Part shown: one piece after another, positions 1-12,640 of the stretch
Position numbering within the stretch: position 1 is the first letter of the stretch
Layout: each line of letters starts with the position of its first letter
Source of the DNA: Bugulina stolonifera
Lineage: Eukaryota; Bryozoa; Gymnolaemata; Cheilostomatida; Bugulidae
DNA: 64,000 nucleotides
Assembly: GCA_935421135.1 (NCBI GenBank)
Contig: OW285193.1
Location: 7,558,496 to 7,622,495 of the forward strand
Direction of reading: 5' to 3'
Notes under the pieces: generated by a model
Database searches by the model: none
What the model saw: the letters and a program-made list of their open reading frames with translations, nothing else
Told to the model about the DNA's origin: nothing
Position numbers and translations under genes: made by a program

Positions 1-318
1 GTAGCCTATTTTTGGCGATAATTGGTGGCCTCACTTTGAAAGGGGTTCATCAGTTTAAAAACGTGACCGGCTAACACCTAACAAAAATAATTGGAATATC
101 TGTAACATTCACATTAAATGGTGTTTTCGTAAACAAATCTAGTGTTTCACATCCATCAGGTGTTGTGAACGATAAGCTTTGCATCCCATGACCCCATACT
201 AAACTCTGCTTGGTGGACTTAAGGCTAGACCTATGATCTTAACTTATTAGTGGAGCGAGATTTATTCAAGTCACTTCGAACATGTTACTTGTGGGTGCTT
301 GGATTTCGTATAATAAGG

Positions 319-418
319 AGTTGCCTCCTTTTGTCCGATGTAGTAAAATTTACTACATCGGACAAAAGGAGGCAACTTCTCTCCATATTATACATTTAAT
401 GTATAATATGGAGAGAAG
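319..418. repeat. Two back-to-back perfect hairpins
   Basis: Positions 319-377 form a perfect inverted repeat with 29-bp arms and a 1-nt centre. Positions 376-418 form a second with 21-bp arms and a 1-nt centre. The pair begins AGTTGCCTCC and ends GAAG, and is followed by ACAACT, so the outer edges also resemble an inverted repeat built on the dispersed motif AGTTGTCTTCTC. It is probably a small foldback element. No clear target duplication was seen. Confidence 0.8.
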
Positions 419-654
419 ACAACTTTTATGGACAACAATGCATCTATGAGTAAAGCTAAAAGCTGACACATCGCTGTTGGCAAGCATTTCAACACCACTA
501 CTAGAAAAACTATGATCAGAACCAAAGCAAGTAAAACAGGAGGTAGGAATTACTAGTAGCTATATTATTGTGATACTTTTGGCCAAAACCTCTTACATGT
601 ACTTGTTGTTTACAGAGATGCTATCATTATGATCTATGATGATGTTTTACTTAC

Positions 655-762
655 AAAATTCATGTTAGCCTCAGGATCTACCCCAGGAAGGGTTGTGGGC
701 TGCTGCGATAACACAGTAGAGAGCAGAAGAAAGAAAGTGATTAGCTGTAGACATCCCATCAT
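655..762 (-). CDS. Lipase A, first coding exon (gene runs off the left edge)
   Basis: This 36-codon exon starts with tandem ATG ATG (MMGCLQLITF...) and encodes a hydrophobic signal peptide, a short prosegment and the conserved VDPEANMNF block that opens the mature acid lipases. It ends in a GTAAGT donor in phase 0, at the same place as the first exons of lipases C, D and E farther right. Its length (108 nt) matches lipase D rather than C or E. No exon 2 is recognisable in positions 1-654, so the rest of the gene should lie beyond the window edge, or this is an orphan exon. By family, the product would be a secreted or lysosomal triacylglycerol/steryl-ester hydrolase. Only the exon and its paralogy are seen directly. 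Confidence 0.75.
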
Positions 763-837
763 CTTGTCTCAATTTAGTATAATACTGTAACTTGAACAGT
801 GTCTTGACTGCTTTATATAGTGATGTATCAGACCTCT

Positions 838-851
838 GTTACCATAGGAAC
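838..851. promoter_or_regulatory. X-box-like (RFX) site upstream of lipase A
   Basis: GTTACCATAGGAAC lies 76 bp upstream of the start codon. It differs by one base from the GTTACCATAGCAAC found at nearly the same place before lipases C and D, and fits the RFX factor X-box half-site pattern GTTRCC..RGYAAC with one mismatch. Confidence 0.5.
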
Positions 852-1457
852 AGAATACAATGGCGTTTTTATACAAAAGATGAGGATAAATAAAAATCAA
901 AAGAGATTTCATCAGGAAATCATAATTCTTGAATGGGAGTTAAGTCTATAACATTATTATGAAGAATTATTTATGACGAAAAGCTCCCCCAGACTATAGC
1001 TGTTTATGACATATTATTAGGATAATCCCCATATTTGATGCATTGTTCCTTTATATAATAACTATTCACACTTGTAGGGAACATAATATAGTATTATAAT
1101 AATTATATGAAATAAACAACCTAATATTTGTAATGAAATACCAAACACTGCTGTATTTTGCTTTATAACCAAACTTGAGCAATAACTGAAGTTTACTTGA
1201 ATGGATGTGAATAGGTTTATTTTATGATATGTTGAATTGAAGCACACAACACATAGATAATGTGAATAATATATTAGCAACTATAAACCATGAGCGATAT
1301 GATGTCAAAGTAAACAAATAATCAATCATGGTTGTTTCGAATTTGTACAATATTAGTGCTGGACTAGCACCTTCATACAAATATATCAGATCTCTTCTCT
1401 CTGGTAGGTCAGCACTGAGGCAAAGGTACTACTAAGATTTGAGCACTAATTATATAT

Positions 1458-2262
1458 TGTAATGGTTCAGGACATTTGTGTATACGACTCCAGTCACTCT
1501 GATGGACCTTATAGCACCCTAAGTGCCTAGTAGTTGCCACAGCACTACTCATCTGACACTTGTTCTCTTGCACTTAGCTGTTTTGATACTCATACCTACA
1601 TTGTTATGCATGTCTAACCATACACTGATAATTACATATCAATTACATACCTGTATAGAGCATTACTGAGTCATTATACTGCTTTTATACCCATGTAAAG
1701 AGGCCCGACCTCTCAAAAATACTTGATATTGATATTGCATATGATCTACATGTAGATGATTTTAAGCATCTTTTGTCAAATCCGACCTATTTTGGGTCGG
1801 CCATCGGGCTTCCGGCCGCCATATTGTTGCGCAATTTCCAGACGACACTACGTCGTCTTTTTACTACACTACGTCAGCCTTTCTACCGGAACTTCCTCCG
1901 GAAGTTCTATTACTATATAAAGGGCATTGTTTTCTATTTGTTGTCTCAGCTCATGCTTGGATCTCAATAAAGACACATCTATACTTACATACAGAGACTT
2001 TCACTTCGTAGTTAGGTCATTCTAGTTGTTAAGGTCCTCGACCTTGCAACACGAACTGCCTACTAGGTCGGATCACTCTCTTTCTCAGTATAGCATACAA
2101 GCATTGACTCGGGATCATATGGGTCGTCTTTGGTAGTTATTTGACTATTAGTACCTGTTAATCTTTCATGTAATGAGAAGACCTAGCACCACTCATAGGC
2201 ACTTCATTTTGGACTCGGAAGTCGTCTCAGGATGACAGTACCAAAACCCAAAAACCATTACA
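1458..2262 (+). mobile_element. Solo LTR (805 bp)
   Basis: The element begins TGTAATGG and ends CCATTACA, the TG...CA ends with an 8-bp inverted repeat expected of an LTR. It has a TATA box (TATATAA, 1914-1920) followed about 45 bp on by a polyadenylation signal (AATAAA, 1966-1971), the normal U3-R order. A second copy of the same length lies on the other strand at 26899-27705. A 4-bp ATAT flanks both sides, but it is low complexity. No internal retrotransposon sequence or primer-binding site adjoins it, hence solo LTR. Confidence 0.85.
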
Positions 2263-5241
2263 ATATAATAGCATAAGCTAGAAAGTTCAGATACTCATAA
2301 GGGTTTGTATGCAAATCTGGAGACTAAGTTCTTTAATTCTCTGCCTTTACTTTTACTCTCAAGTCCCAAACTACCAGACTGTGGGCTCCACTAGTTTTTT
2401 TATAGCTACATTATTTCAAATTGGTAAAATAAAAAAGTGACGACAGTCCATTTGTCCGACAACCTAAATGTAGTGCTTTTAGTACCGGAAGTTCACTCCC
2501 AAAGTATACAAGTATAATAAGACTGTAATGGCAGATATTTTTGACCTTCAGCAAAGTGCATGCCAACTCTCAAGATATTCAAACTTTCTTCTATCCTAGT
2601 ACATGGACTGAAATATTTTTCTTTAGGAATAGTTTGATAATGAAAAATTTGCAACTCTGACTGGAGAGAAATTGGGGTGAAAAGAAAGGAGATGAAATTA
2701 AGTCAAAAAGTGTACTTAAGTGCGGTCTTTCCTTCTAAATGTTGATTGAAGGAAATGTCTTCACGTCTTTTAGGACCTGTTTGGGTCGCAAATAAAAGCC
2801 CAAACGCTAGTTTCTCGTACGAAAAATAGAGATTGCTTATGGCAGGCTCACTCAATGATAATACTCTGTTCCACAAAATATGCCAAAATTAGCAGTCCCG
2901 GCGTTCCACGATTCACTTTCCCGCCATTTGCCTACTGGTATTTTAAATGGCTGTTTGACTTAATCGCGGTCTAATGTTTGTGGGGCGAAAGATTCTTGAG
3001 CAAGTTGGTCTGTGCCTGAAAATTAGGTCGCAAAAACACCAATATGGTGGTCAATGTCGGAAGTGCAGCATTTCTAGTTGAGTTGTCAAATCACAATCCA
3101 TATTTTATTATTTAATCTATCAGTATATCCATTCAGCTGTAGCAAGTATATATTCAATATATAGGTTATAAATTAATGTAAATATACTTATAATAAATGA
3201 TGACCTGCGATATTGTTGCTGGTCATCATGATCTGACGATTATTAAATTATTATAATTGTAATTATACTATTAATTATAACTAAGTACATGTATATGAAA
3301 TACAAGTATAATATTCAATATCGAGTTACTATTGTAAGATAAATTTTAAAAAAATGTATCATTGTTATGATAAAATAATTTTTAAAATAAAATATTATTA
3401 TTAATTTTAGCTGGTTTACGCCTACTTTCACAACTCATGTATTGAATTGTGAGGCCTATGTATTAGTATAGGCAACACTATACCATGTAGATGTAGCACC
3501 TCTACTGCACCAGATACATGTGCAGCGGAATAGCTTCATAGACGAACTCCTAGTACCTGATTTGTGTACATGATTGTGTTGGTTGTATGCTGGTTGCATG
3601 AGTCTTGTATACAAGCTGTCACACTGTTTTATTCATGTTATTCACAGTATTCAACTTGCATTTGTAGATGCTATTATATGCCTAGACTAAACCTTTATAG
3701 AGCATTAAACAGTCTCTAAGTTTATTAGCACAAACACATAGCATAAACATGATGTATATTTCTCAATGCTTTAGATTTGCACCCATTTAAAATGGCAGTT
3801 CTCTCAGTTTTACACCTCGTAACGTGCTGCTTATAGAAGGCAATTGTGGCGATGGCAATGCATCAGCCAAACAACTAAAAATGTTAAGACAATGAGATAA
3901 TATGCTATTGTGTAAATCTGATTTATGAGAAATAATACTGTCAATACAGTCAACCTCGGCCATCTAGCTATTTGCTGACGTAAAATCCCAACCTTAATCC
4001 TCTACGCAATTTTGCCTCAAGCCACAAATCCCATCCTGTACGTCGAGGGGCAGTATCTACAATAGCCTATTCTCTCTATGCAGGAGATTAAAAATTTTAC
4101 TTACTGGGAAACGCAATCTCCCCGTGAAGGAGAATAATAATAATAATTGTCCATGAGCTGAAGTCAGGTATCCAACCAATGAGCAGTGGTACTGACAACG
4201 ACTCGGATAATCTCAGACAAAGAGGATGTTATACAGTATAGGCTGTGAGGGGATGTCAGAAATGCTGTCATAGGCTGCATTCAAATCTAATTAGCTTATA
4301 GGAGACCATGTTGCAGAATGAAAGAGAGTAGGTCTGTGCAAACCGCAAAAATCAATAATACACCCAATTTCTAAAGGCATTATGTCATGTAATATGAAAC
4401 AGTAAATATTCTTTATACAATATTTGATGGTATAACCGCGAGTGGTAATAAACTAGTATTTATGTACTACATCGCTAAACAAGGAATCAACTTATCTCGA
4501 TGAAATATGAATATACCAGGGCCTAACTTGTAGGATAAAAATATTTATTGATCCCAACATCATTCCGTGCAAATGTTGGACCAATTTTGGAAACCCATGT
4601 AGTATTATAGCATAATCGCATTACTAATATTATACGAAAGACATGGAAACTGTAAAAAAATTAAATTAAAAATTTGTATAACCAGTTCTTTTGCACTGTA
4701 CACAGCGATTGATAGCCTTGTTGTAGAAACATTATCACAAATTTCATTTCAATTTTGTCTCAGTGTTATAGTAGATCATCATAAACCAATGCTTCATATC
4801 TTTACCAGAGAAAACTCTCAGGCAAAAGAGAACAACTCCTAATTGTTACGTTACAATAATATCTATTGGGTGTAGTGCAACCCGTTACACATACATGTAG
4901 ATACCTGGTTATCAACCAGTAAACTATATTATACATGGTGCTATACATTTCGAAGTTGCTACTTGATGTTAATGTAAGTGTTGTGCTACCCTGTGGCTTT
5001 GCTAGTTTATTATAATTGTTATAATTGGAAGGCGATTGTGGAAATTACTAAACAAACATACAGAAATATAATTATGTGAGGAAACTCTATAGAGTAGTCA
5101 CAAACAGTGCAGTTGACATCAAACAAAGAATAAAACAGTTGAAATCATGGGAATGATAACAAAAATGATGAGTCACTTCAATAAAAGTTTATAAATTAAA
5201 GTGAAGTACTTAATGATGGTCATCACTTAAAAGTTATTATC
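2263..5241. other. Intergenic, no gene seen
   Basis: This AT-rich stretch lies between the solo LTR and the 3' end of lipase B. I found no exon-like frames, no lipase homology and no clear repeat. Confidence 0.5.
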
Positions 5242-8200
5242 TTAATTTACATCATTAAGTATAGCGATGATAAGTCGTGCCATTTTTGTAGGTAAGTTAG
5301 TAGCTATGAGGAAATCTCCATGTGTTCAGTCTTGTACGAACACATCATTTACCAAGTTTGGTAAATTGTCCCTTAGGTACTGGATGTCCTGTATAAACAG
5401 ATATTACCATAGATATAGCTGTACATGTACATTATCTGAACAGAAGGCAAGATTAGTGTCTTTGCTATCTTTAATTTAATTTTATTAATTTCTCTTTTAT
5501 TCTTTTTTGACCAACGAAACCAAATTTTATAATTGTAAGCATGGAGCTAGAGATAGCAAATAGTACATGTATGTAATTGGTTTCTTATGAGCAAAAACAC
5601 ACCAAACTCTTAAAGATCTTTTACATGCCAATGGTGACCGGTGAACATATTTTTCAATATTGTATTTTAAGAAATTTTTTGTTTCACACTAAGTCATCAA
5701 CCTAATAGCTGTAATAATCCCGGGCCCATTAGAGTGCTGCTAATTTTACGGCATCTATGAAAGAATTGTGGGGAAATTAAATATTTGAAACATCCCAATT
5801 TTGGTGAGACTATCTTCAAAATATCTTGGTGGATCAACACACCCTTTGACTGAATAATATTCCTTCATCACAGAATGAATATGTATTTTCTCTTCAGACT
5901 AAATTGGTTTTACTGTATAGGTGGGTGGCTACTGCTCTAAACATGTGGATAACTTATCAAAATCTCAATCTATATCTATATCCAGAGAGATTCAAACCCC
6001 TAGCCTTTTAATCCTAATCTCAAAACTTCCACCATTGTTCTGTGAGATAACAAAGGCTATACAATAATTGCATGTAATATGTTGTCATAATATGATAGCA
6101 TAGTGCCTACCAGCTGAGTTGACAAGATGTCTGCTTCTCCAGAGAAAAGAGTGACCGGAATATTAACGTCTCGTGCAGAGATAATCTGCGGAGACGACTG
6201 GTTGTACTTCTTCATGTTTACAAGTGGTGAACCAAGGTCATAGAAAGAACAGGTGCCCGATACAACCATCTGTATGTAATGGAACATGTCCTTGACTGAG
6301 GTACCACTAGGGGTGTGAGCTACGTATACCGGCATCCTTGTCTGTAATACATATCTATGTCATATTAGAAAAATGCGAGGCAAAAACATGTGTTAGGCAC
6401 AAAGTCATACAAGCTTGAATGTTGTGTAAAATATGATACATGTTGGTTCAGAGCAGCTCGTTCCAGTTCTATTATTTGTATGTTAAATGTCTGTTTTTAA
6501 ATGTAAAAGATATAAGACCTCTCTGGAAATAAAGGAGGCCCTACAAGTCACGTACACTGTGCTACTAATATCAAGGAATGTTCAGGTATAATATACAAGT
6601 TCATGTATTCCCTGCTAGATTATTACCTTGTTCAAATATTTAGAGTCGACCCCGGCGGATGAAAACACAAGTTCTTCACAAATGTCAACCAATAAGGGGT
6701 AGTTACACAGATGAGTTGCTGCCCATAACGATCCCTGCAACAGAACCAGCTAGTCTTCACAAAACAGTTCTAAATAAATTGCACATGCATACATGAGCTG
6801 GACCCCCAATGGCAAAAGTTATGATATATGTCATGTAATAACCATACATCAATTATTGTTAATTAAAACCGATTGAATATTAGGCTAGGAAATACTCTTG
6901 TACAATTATAGTATACTACATGTACATTGTACATGTACATGTACATTGTACATGTACATGTACATGTACATGTACATGTACAATGTACTACAATATACTA
7001 CATGTACATTGTACATGTACAATGTACATGTACATGTAGTATACTTGCACATATATTGCTCCATGACATAAAGTCTCCATTTGTTAGATCTTCCAGTGTC
7101 TTGCTTGCTTTGTCTCTGTATGGTATGAGAAGTCTTAGGGGTCCCCTAATGTGAGACACATGAAATATTGGAGCTAAGGCTATTAGATGAGAAATCTGAA
7201 AGCATAAACAAGATGTGTCACAGTACTGTGAGATGTTGACATATTACATGAAACATTATAATACAGTATGTTGGCAATAATACGTAAACAATAATACCAT
7301 ATAACCGTAGAAAACAGCATGATATTGAATCACACAATAACATACTACTTTATCACCTTATGTACGTCCTAACAGTTGAATATGGTCTGTTATAGTCAAT
7401 AGTTGTCTTCTCCTGAAGTCACACTTGCAAGAGAGGACAGCTTTGTTAAGCGATTACATAGAATGTATACATACATGTAATTAAAAGGAAAGGTAATTAT
7501 ATGATTTAGCAAGCGAGTATAAAATATCAAATATCTATTCATTTTCTTGTAATCGCTATCTGTTTAGAAATTAATTTTGATTTGATTACTAGTACCACAT
7601 CAGCCAATAACAAACCTTGTTACTTTTAGTTAGTGCCTGATGAACGAAAGCAATATGAGTACCCTGTGAGTGACCAATGTAGGGGACAGACTGAACACCG
7701 GACATCTTCAACACAAAGTCAATAGTGACTGGTAGATCATACATTGCCATCTCTTGCCAGCTGTAATAAATACAGTGTGCATGCATCAGACAAGAGTATT
7801 TTGTTATTTATATAATATGATAATCTAGTATTTAGCACAATCATTGTCTTTGGTCTGTCTGTGTTACTATGCAATGATACAATTATTATATGGGCTACTT
7901 ACAGATGCACTAGATATAAAATAAATGCAATTAGTCCCAAAGTGCCAAACGCAAGTTACATAAAATAATCTTGTTGTCTGTCTGGTGAAAGAGCAACCCA
8001 GTATGTACGGCGAAAGGATTTCCAGGATATTTATGCAATATATAGATAATGATTGTCGAAAAAGGGGCGGGCTTAGAGGGAAACTGAGGATATATACCTG
8101 AGATTTGATCGGTAGATCTCGACCAGTCATAGTTAGTATTTAACAGCTACATAACAGCCACAGTTAGCAGTAACCAATTAAAGTTGTATAACATATGTTT

Positions 8201-8781
8201 TAGTTTTAATCTAAACAACTTGGCTTCTTGCTTACCTAAAATCCCAATATTCTCGCTGTGTACTGTTATACTTGATATGCTTATCAGAGTAGGTGTTACC
8301 TCTGCTATTACCAAACCACACATCGTATCCCGCATCTGATAAGATGAAAGGAAGGCTGCCATTGGCTGGATTCATAATAAACGTATAACTAGACGATAGA
8401 AGACCGTGTTGCAATAATACAGGCTTTCTGTTTTGTGATTTGGTGTCATTCAATCGGCCATTAATTCTACAAAAGAAGTTAAATTAGATTCTGAAGCATA
8501 ATACGCACTTTGACGATACGGCGTAGCATAGAACAGAGTGTAAAACAGATATCCATATTTTAATATTAGCTACAGAAATATCCAAGTTCAAACGAAGTGA
8601 CTCAATTTTTTACAGAAATATTTGTTATTTTTCTACATGTGTATAGAACAATAATAACTGCATATACCGTGTAAATACATAGTGACTCATACCTATGAAG
8701 AGTGAGCAAGTAGCCATCAGCTGTCTGTACCTTGTCTTTGTACTCCTCACAGTGGAATCCATGACAGTTAGCTGTCTGGCA
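5242..8781 (-). pseudogene. Lipase B, acid lipase paralogue with premature stop
   Basis: Exons matching the array's exons 2-8 are at 8781-8693, 8466-8236, 7760-7616, 7195-about 7034, 6734-6627, 6341-6111 and 5388-5242. They keep the oxyanion motif HGLL, GNSRGNT, the nucleophile elbow GHSQG, and an Asp in GEADIL equivalent to the AENDW Asp of the paralogues. In the last exon, a TGA at 5328-5326 sits exactly where the other copies have Trp of PNWNHLDF. The frame stays alignable beyond it (THGDF..., including the catalytic His position) to a TAA at 5244-5242, so the stop cuts off the catalytic His. The exon 5 donor is also abnormal: the paralogues splice right after Trp, but here the exon runs into a TACATG repeat and the only phase-0 donor is a weak GTACAT. 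No first exon was found. It is most divergent from C, D and E. It is either a young pseudogene or an inactive but expressed paralogue. Confidence 0.75.
6913..7040. repeat. TACATG/TACATTG simple repeat
   Basis: This is a degenerate array of TACATG and TACATTG units. It abuts and partly overlaps the presumed 3' end of lipase B exon 5 and probably explains the missing normal donor there. The palindrome TACATGTA recurs throughout the window. Confidence 0.85.
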
Positions 8782-9525
8782 CTGTAGAAGAAATAGAGGA
8801 TTTTACGATTACAAATTATAATATCCATTTGGTCAATGACATTTCTTATGACTATTTAGGCATTTACTCAGAGAGTACAGTAACCGTTGAGACACTTGTA
8901 TAAAAAAGAACTTTTAAGCAACTTGTTGAAGATTCTACAGGTATGCATGTTTTATAAATCTTCTATTGATAAATATAGCAAGTGGTATAGTTATTGTGAA
9001 TTTAAATTGTTTGTAGTATTATTTCAGACTACTCAGTCATAGATTAACTGGAATTTCTGGCTTTTGAAATATCAAACGTTTTTATTTTACAAACAACCTC
9101 CATATAAAACACAATACAGTCTTTCACTTCTGCACCTTTCTACCAAATATTTCATAAATATGCATGTCATGCATAAATAATAAATATATTATGGATGTAA
9201 TTACCACACAGTTAATTAGAAAAGCAATTTTCATCAATTCATGCTTAGTTGTTTTATCATATACCAGTATTACTGGTTTAGCATTCATATGACGTTCATG
9301 TGACTCCAGTTCTGCATGTACATGTACATGTATACATGTAGCAACAGTGAGTAGAGTGTAGAGGTGTGCACAAACAGAATGTATAATACTTAGCTTCAGA
9401 TGAATTCTAATAGGAGTTGCAAGTTGCTAAAATTGAGAAAGTTACAAACACTATCCGCTTTGATGGGGAGGAGCTAAAATCGTAGCAAAAGTACAGTATG
9501 TTGCAATAGCTCATCACTGGCATGT
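8782..9525. other. Upstream of lipase B, first exon not found
   Basis: By analogy with the other copies, a signal-peptide exon and an X-box would be expected here. Neither is recognisable. A weak match to the end of exon 1 (CACATGAAC followed by GT on the minus strand, around 9285-9305) is too short to call. A short TACATG run lies near 9315-9340. Confidence 0.4.
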
Positions 9526-10745
9526 GTGTGATCTGATTGGGTATTGGTGAATTGTAAACAAGAAAGCCCATGAATGAACTGGACATGGCCGCTTTAGAAT
9601 TTGACATTTGACCTTGGTTATGCAACCAATATTTTTTCAGTATCAGGCTGGGCTAAGTATAGAACTGATTAGATAACTTTGGGTTGTCAAACTAGTTTTA
9701 CACATGGGAGATACAGCAGTACGATTAGTGCTTCTAATGCTAGGGCCACACTGACGCGATTTTTTGTGCGAATAGCGAATGTTGGCCAAAGGCGAATTCG
9801 CGCAAAATTAGCGATTTCGCACTCGCTGATCTCAATCAGCTAGTTCGCAACTCGCTACTTTGTGATTGGCCAATTTTCACTTGTGACGTTACTGTCACGT
9901 GTTCAGAGCCACGGATTTTCAATAAATCATGAGTTTAAATTATTATATTAAAATATTTATTTTAACTGATGAATAAAATGACTACTTCCGTTTGCAAGAA
10001 TTGTGTAAAACGAATGAAAGTAAGAATAAAATAATTATTTTATTTTATTTTACATTTTTTCGGAGTTCTAGTTCTGCAGTGAATGAGAAACGTGACCGGG
10101 GATAATAATTTTTGATCCCTCATTGGGTGAAATCAATGCGAATTCGCTTATAGCTTTTGCAGTGTGGCACGCTCGATTATAATTTGCAAATTCGCCTTTG
10201 GCCAAAATTCGCTATTCACAAGAAAATTCGCGTCAGTGTGGCCTAAGCATAACAGCAATAAGTTCAAAAGAGGAAGGACAATTCCTAATATATGAATGAT
10301 GATATTGTATGCATACTGAAAATATGAGCATATTAAAGAACACCTGTTCTTTTTGGTCAGCGACTGTAACATTGCAATTCCATTCAGGTACTGCATAAAT
10401 CAAGTAATGGAAACAAAAAATTTACACGATGAAAGATAGCTGTCCTAGGCATCAGAGATATGGCAGGAGAACTACAGAAGGTTACTTTTATGAACATACA
10501 CATATATATACAGTACATGTTAGTACATGTATTCAAACATGTGAAATATGGAAATGTGAATCACTACTCAGAAATATGTTGATTAACGTTCAATTTGTAT
10601 GATCACTTTTTTCGTTTTCTTCCGAAGTTCATATTCGCCAACGAAAAAATATTGAAAGAGAAAACCTATATTCTATTTCTCCTGTTTGCAGAGCATATCT
10701 GGATCTTGCACTTTCTTTATTGGTTGTCATACGAAAATATCTACT
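9526..10745. repeat. Segmental duplicate of 21481-22585, interrupted by a MITE
   Basis: The sequence from GTGTGATCTGATTGG onward aligns in pieces with the block upstream of lipase C (21481-22585). Shared landmarks include TTAGATAAC, TTAGTGCTTCTA and TTCAAAAGAG, and later a diverged stretch near 10590-10745. Both copies lie upstream of a lipase gene, so a gene plus its upstream flank was duplicated. Around 10337-10372 there is a decayed fragment resembling the start of lipase exon 3 (AACACCTGTTC...), matching the relic at 21973-22010 in the other copy. Confidence 0.65.
9738..10249. mobile_element. 512-bp TIR element (MITE), TAA target duplication
   Basis: The element begins TGCTAGGGCCACACTGA and ends with the near-exact inverted form (TCAGTGTGGCCTAAGCA). 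Subterminal inverted repeats (GGCCAAAGGCGAATT) extend the TIR to about 70 bp. TAA flanks both sides (9735-9737 and 10250-10252). The paralogous block near 21890-21920 has the uninterrupted site TTCTAACGTCAATC, so both ends and the TAA duplication are supported by an empty site. A 3-bp TAA duplication suits the PIF/Harbinger superfamily. There is no transposase, so it is nonautonomous. Confidence 0.85.
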
Positions 10746-11089
10746 TATCCACATACACAATACACATACAGTAATATTTATTAAGTACATTAACCAAGAG
10801 TAACACTAGGATAAAGACCCGTTGTTATCACAGTGTATTCACACTAGTTCTAACCAGCTACAAAAGAAAGTGACAGTGGGTAACCATAAATTTATCTTAA
10901 GTGGCACACCCTGTTAACCATTGAGGTCAGCGTACCTTTATCATAACATACTGTCATCATTGTTTCAAGCTGGTCAAAAACTAGCATGAAACTGCACTGA
11001 TAAAACTTCTATTCTGCTCTATCTTGTAGCCTCGAATCAAGGTGACGCCTAAATCTTGAGAGATAACATTCTTATTATCAAACCCTTAG

Positions 11090-11345
11090 GTGTTGGCGGC
11101 TAGGTTGCCTAGCACTAGTCACTCTGGTCTTGCACCAATGACGCAAGTTATCTGCAAGGAGATGGGTTCGAGTCCCGACAATGACCTGAAGGTTTTTGTC
11201 CCGAAGAAGGTTTTCCCTCTGTGTCATACTGAACTATTATAATACCCATCTCTAGGAGCCGTAATCACCCTTTGGTTAGCTCTGCTATTGGGCTGCCACA
11301 TTAAAGAATTGTCTTTGGCGCCACCACGATTATTATTATTATTAT
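11090..11345 (+). mobile_element. tRNA-derived SINE
   Basis: A Pol III B box, GGTTCGAGTCC, lies at 11165-11175, preceded by a tRNA-like head (GGTTGCCTAGCACTAGT...). The body matches the copy at 42300-42540: shared segments include AGTTATCTGCAA, CAATGACCTG, GTCCCGAAGAA and CTCTAGGAGC. It ends in an ATT-type simple tail. The 5' boundary is approximate. Confidence 0.75.
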
Positions 11346-12640
11346 TGTTGCAACTACTGGCACTGTAAAAAACATTAGTACGCAAGCTTGTAACTACTGG
11401 CATTGCAATAAAGTGAATAAATAAATAAATGTGAATAAATATGTATAAACAATTGTATAACCTTGTAACCTGCATAACTAATAAATATAGGTATACAAAT
11501 AATATTATGTAACCTTGTAGCCAAATAAATTGAGTTGCTGGTAAGAGTAATTTTGAGTTTTGAGAGTATGATCCATCTAAGACCTGGCTATTACCAGTAT
11601 TAACATTGCACACAGAATAATAGCAACTGGTTATATACAATAGGCGTTGATCAAATGAATAAGCAGTTAAATATATTTGTAAATTTACTTTATTTATCTA
11701 TCAAATCATAAACATACATCAGACAAATTCCACAATCATGCATGTACAAGTATAACAGTCTGGAATATTTAGGGTTCGAACTCGGTCACATGTACGGCTC
11801 AAAACTGGGTCTACGACAAAAAGTTCATTTTGGATGTATGTAACTATTGACAAAAACCTATCTAGAAACCTCTATGGATTGTACTAAATTAGTAATGTTA
11901 TGAATTTTTTACTCCTAGCATTAGAGAATTAAGGGCATGCAATAGAAGACATAAATTTTCACTAAATACGTAACAAAAGGCTGCGGACATGACTGTCTGT
12001 ATATGCTGTCAGAATGTAGCAAATACAAATCTTCACTAAATAAGAGTTGTCTTCTCTTCATTTTGCAAGTTGTCTTCTCTTTTCCCAAACCCCACCCTCC
12101 ACGTATAGACATCTCTTAGCATGTATTCAGTAAGCCTAAACATGAAGCTGACACCTATTCATAATAAAACATGGCAATAATATATATCCCTGTAAAACCA
12201 TTATCTACTCAAAAATATTGTTGTTGTGTAATCCAAACCATGTCATTCAAACGTATTCAATGTTTGGATGTATTTAACACCAACAGCTTTAACTCTAACG
12301 AGTGAGAACAGATCAAATATTAAAACACAAAATTTTACACAAAACTACATGTAAATTAACTTCCAACTAAATAGTCAAAAGAAGAATAAAGTATAAAAGT
12401 TATTATAATAAACAAACTGCAATTAAACCTATGCAGGTACTACTAAGAGCCGTAGCCCATCCAATGTGCTGGCAATAAGTAAGATAAAATGGTTGTTTCA
12501 CGAAGTTTCCAATATGATGCAGTTTTAAAATTTGAAGACAACTTTTGGGCTTTCACCACTGAAATTACAACAAAACTATTTGGAAATAGTATTTTTTATA
12601 AAGTTTGTTTTAAGCCTAATAAATAGTCAATTTTTACCAT
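11346..12640. other. Intergenic between SINE and lipase C
   Basis: AT-rich and without recognisable coding sequence. It carries two copies of the dispersed 12-mer AGTTGTCTTCTC at 12045-12056 and 12068-12079. Confidence 0.5.

Noticed and set aside
9285..9305. Possible end of lipase B exon 1
   Set aside because: Only about ten bases match, with an indel and no signal peptide upstream.
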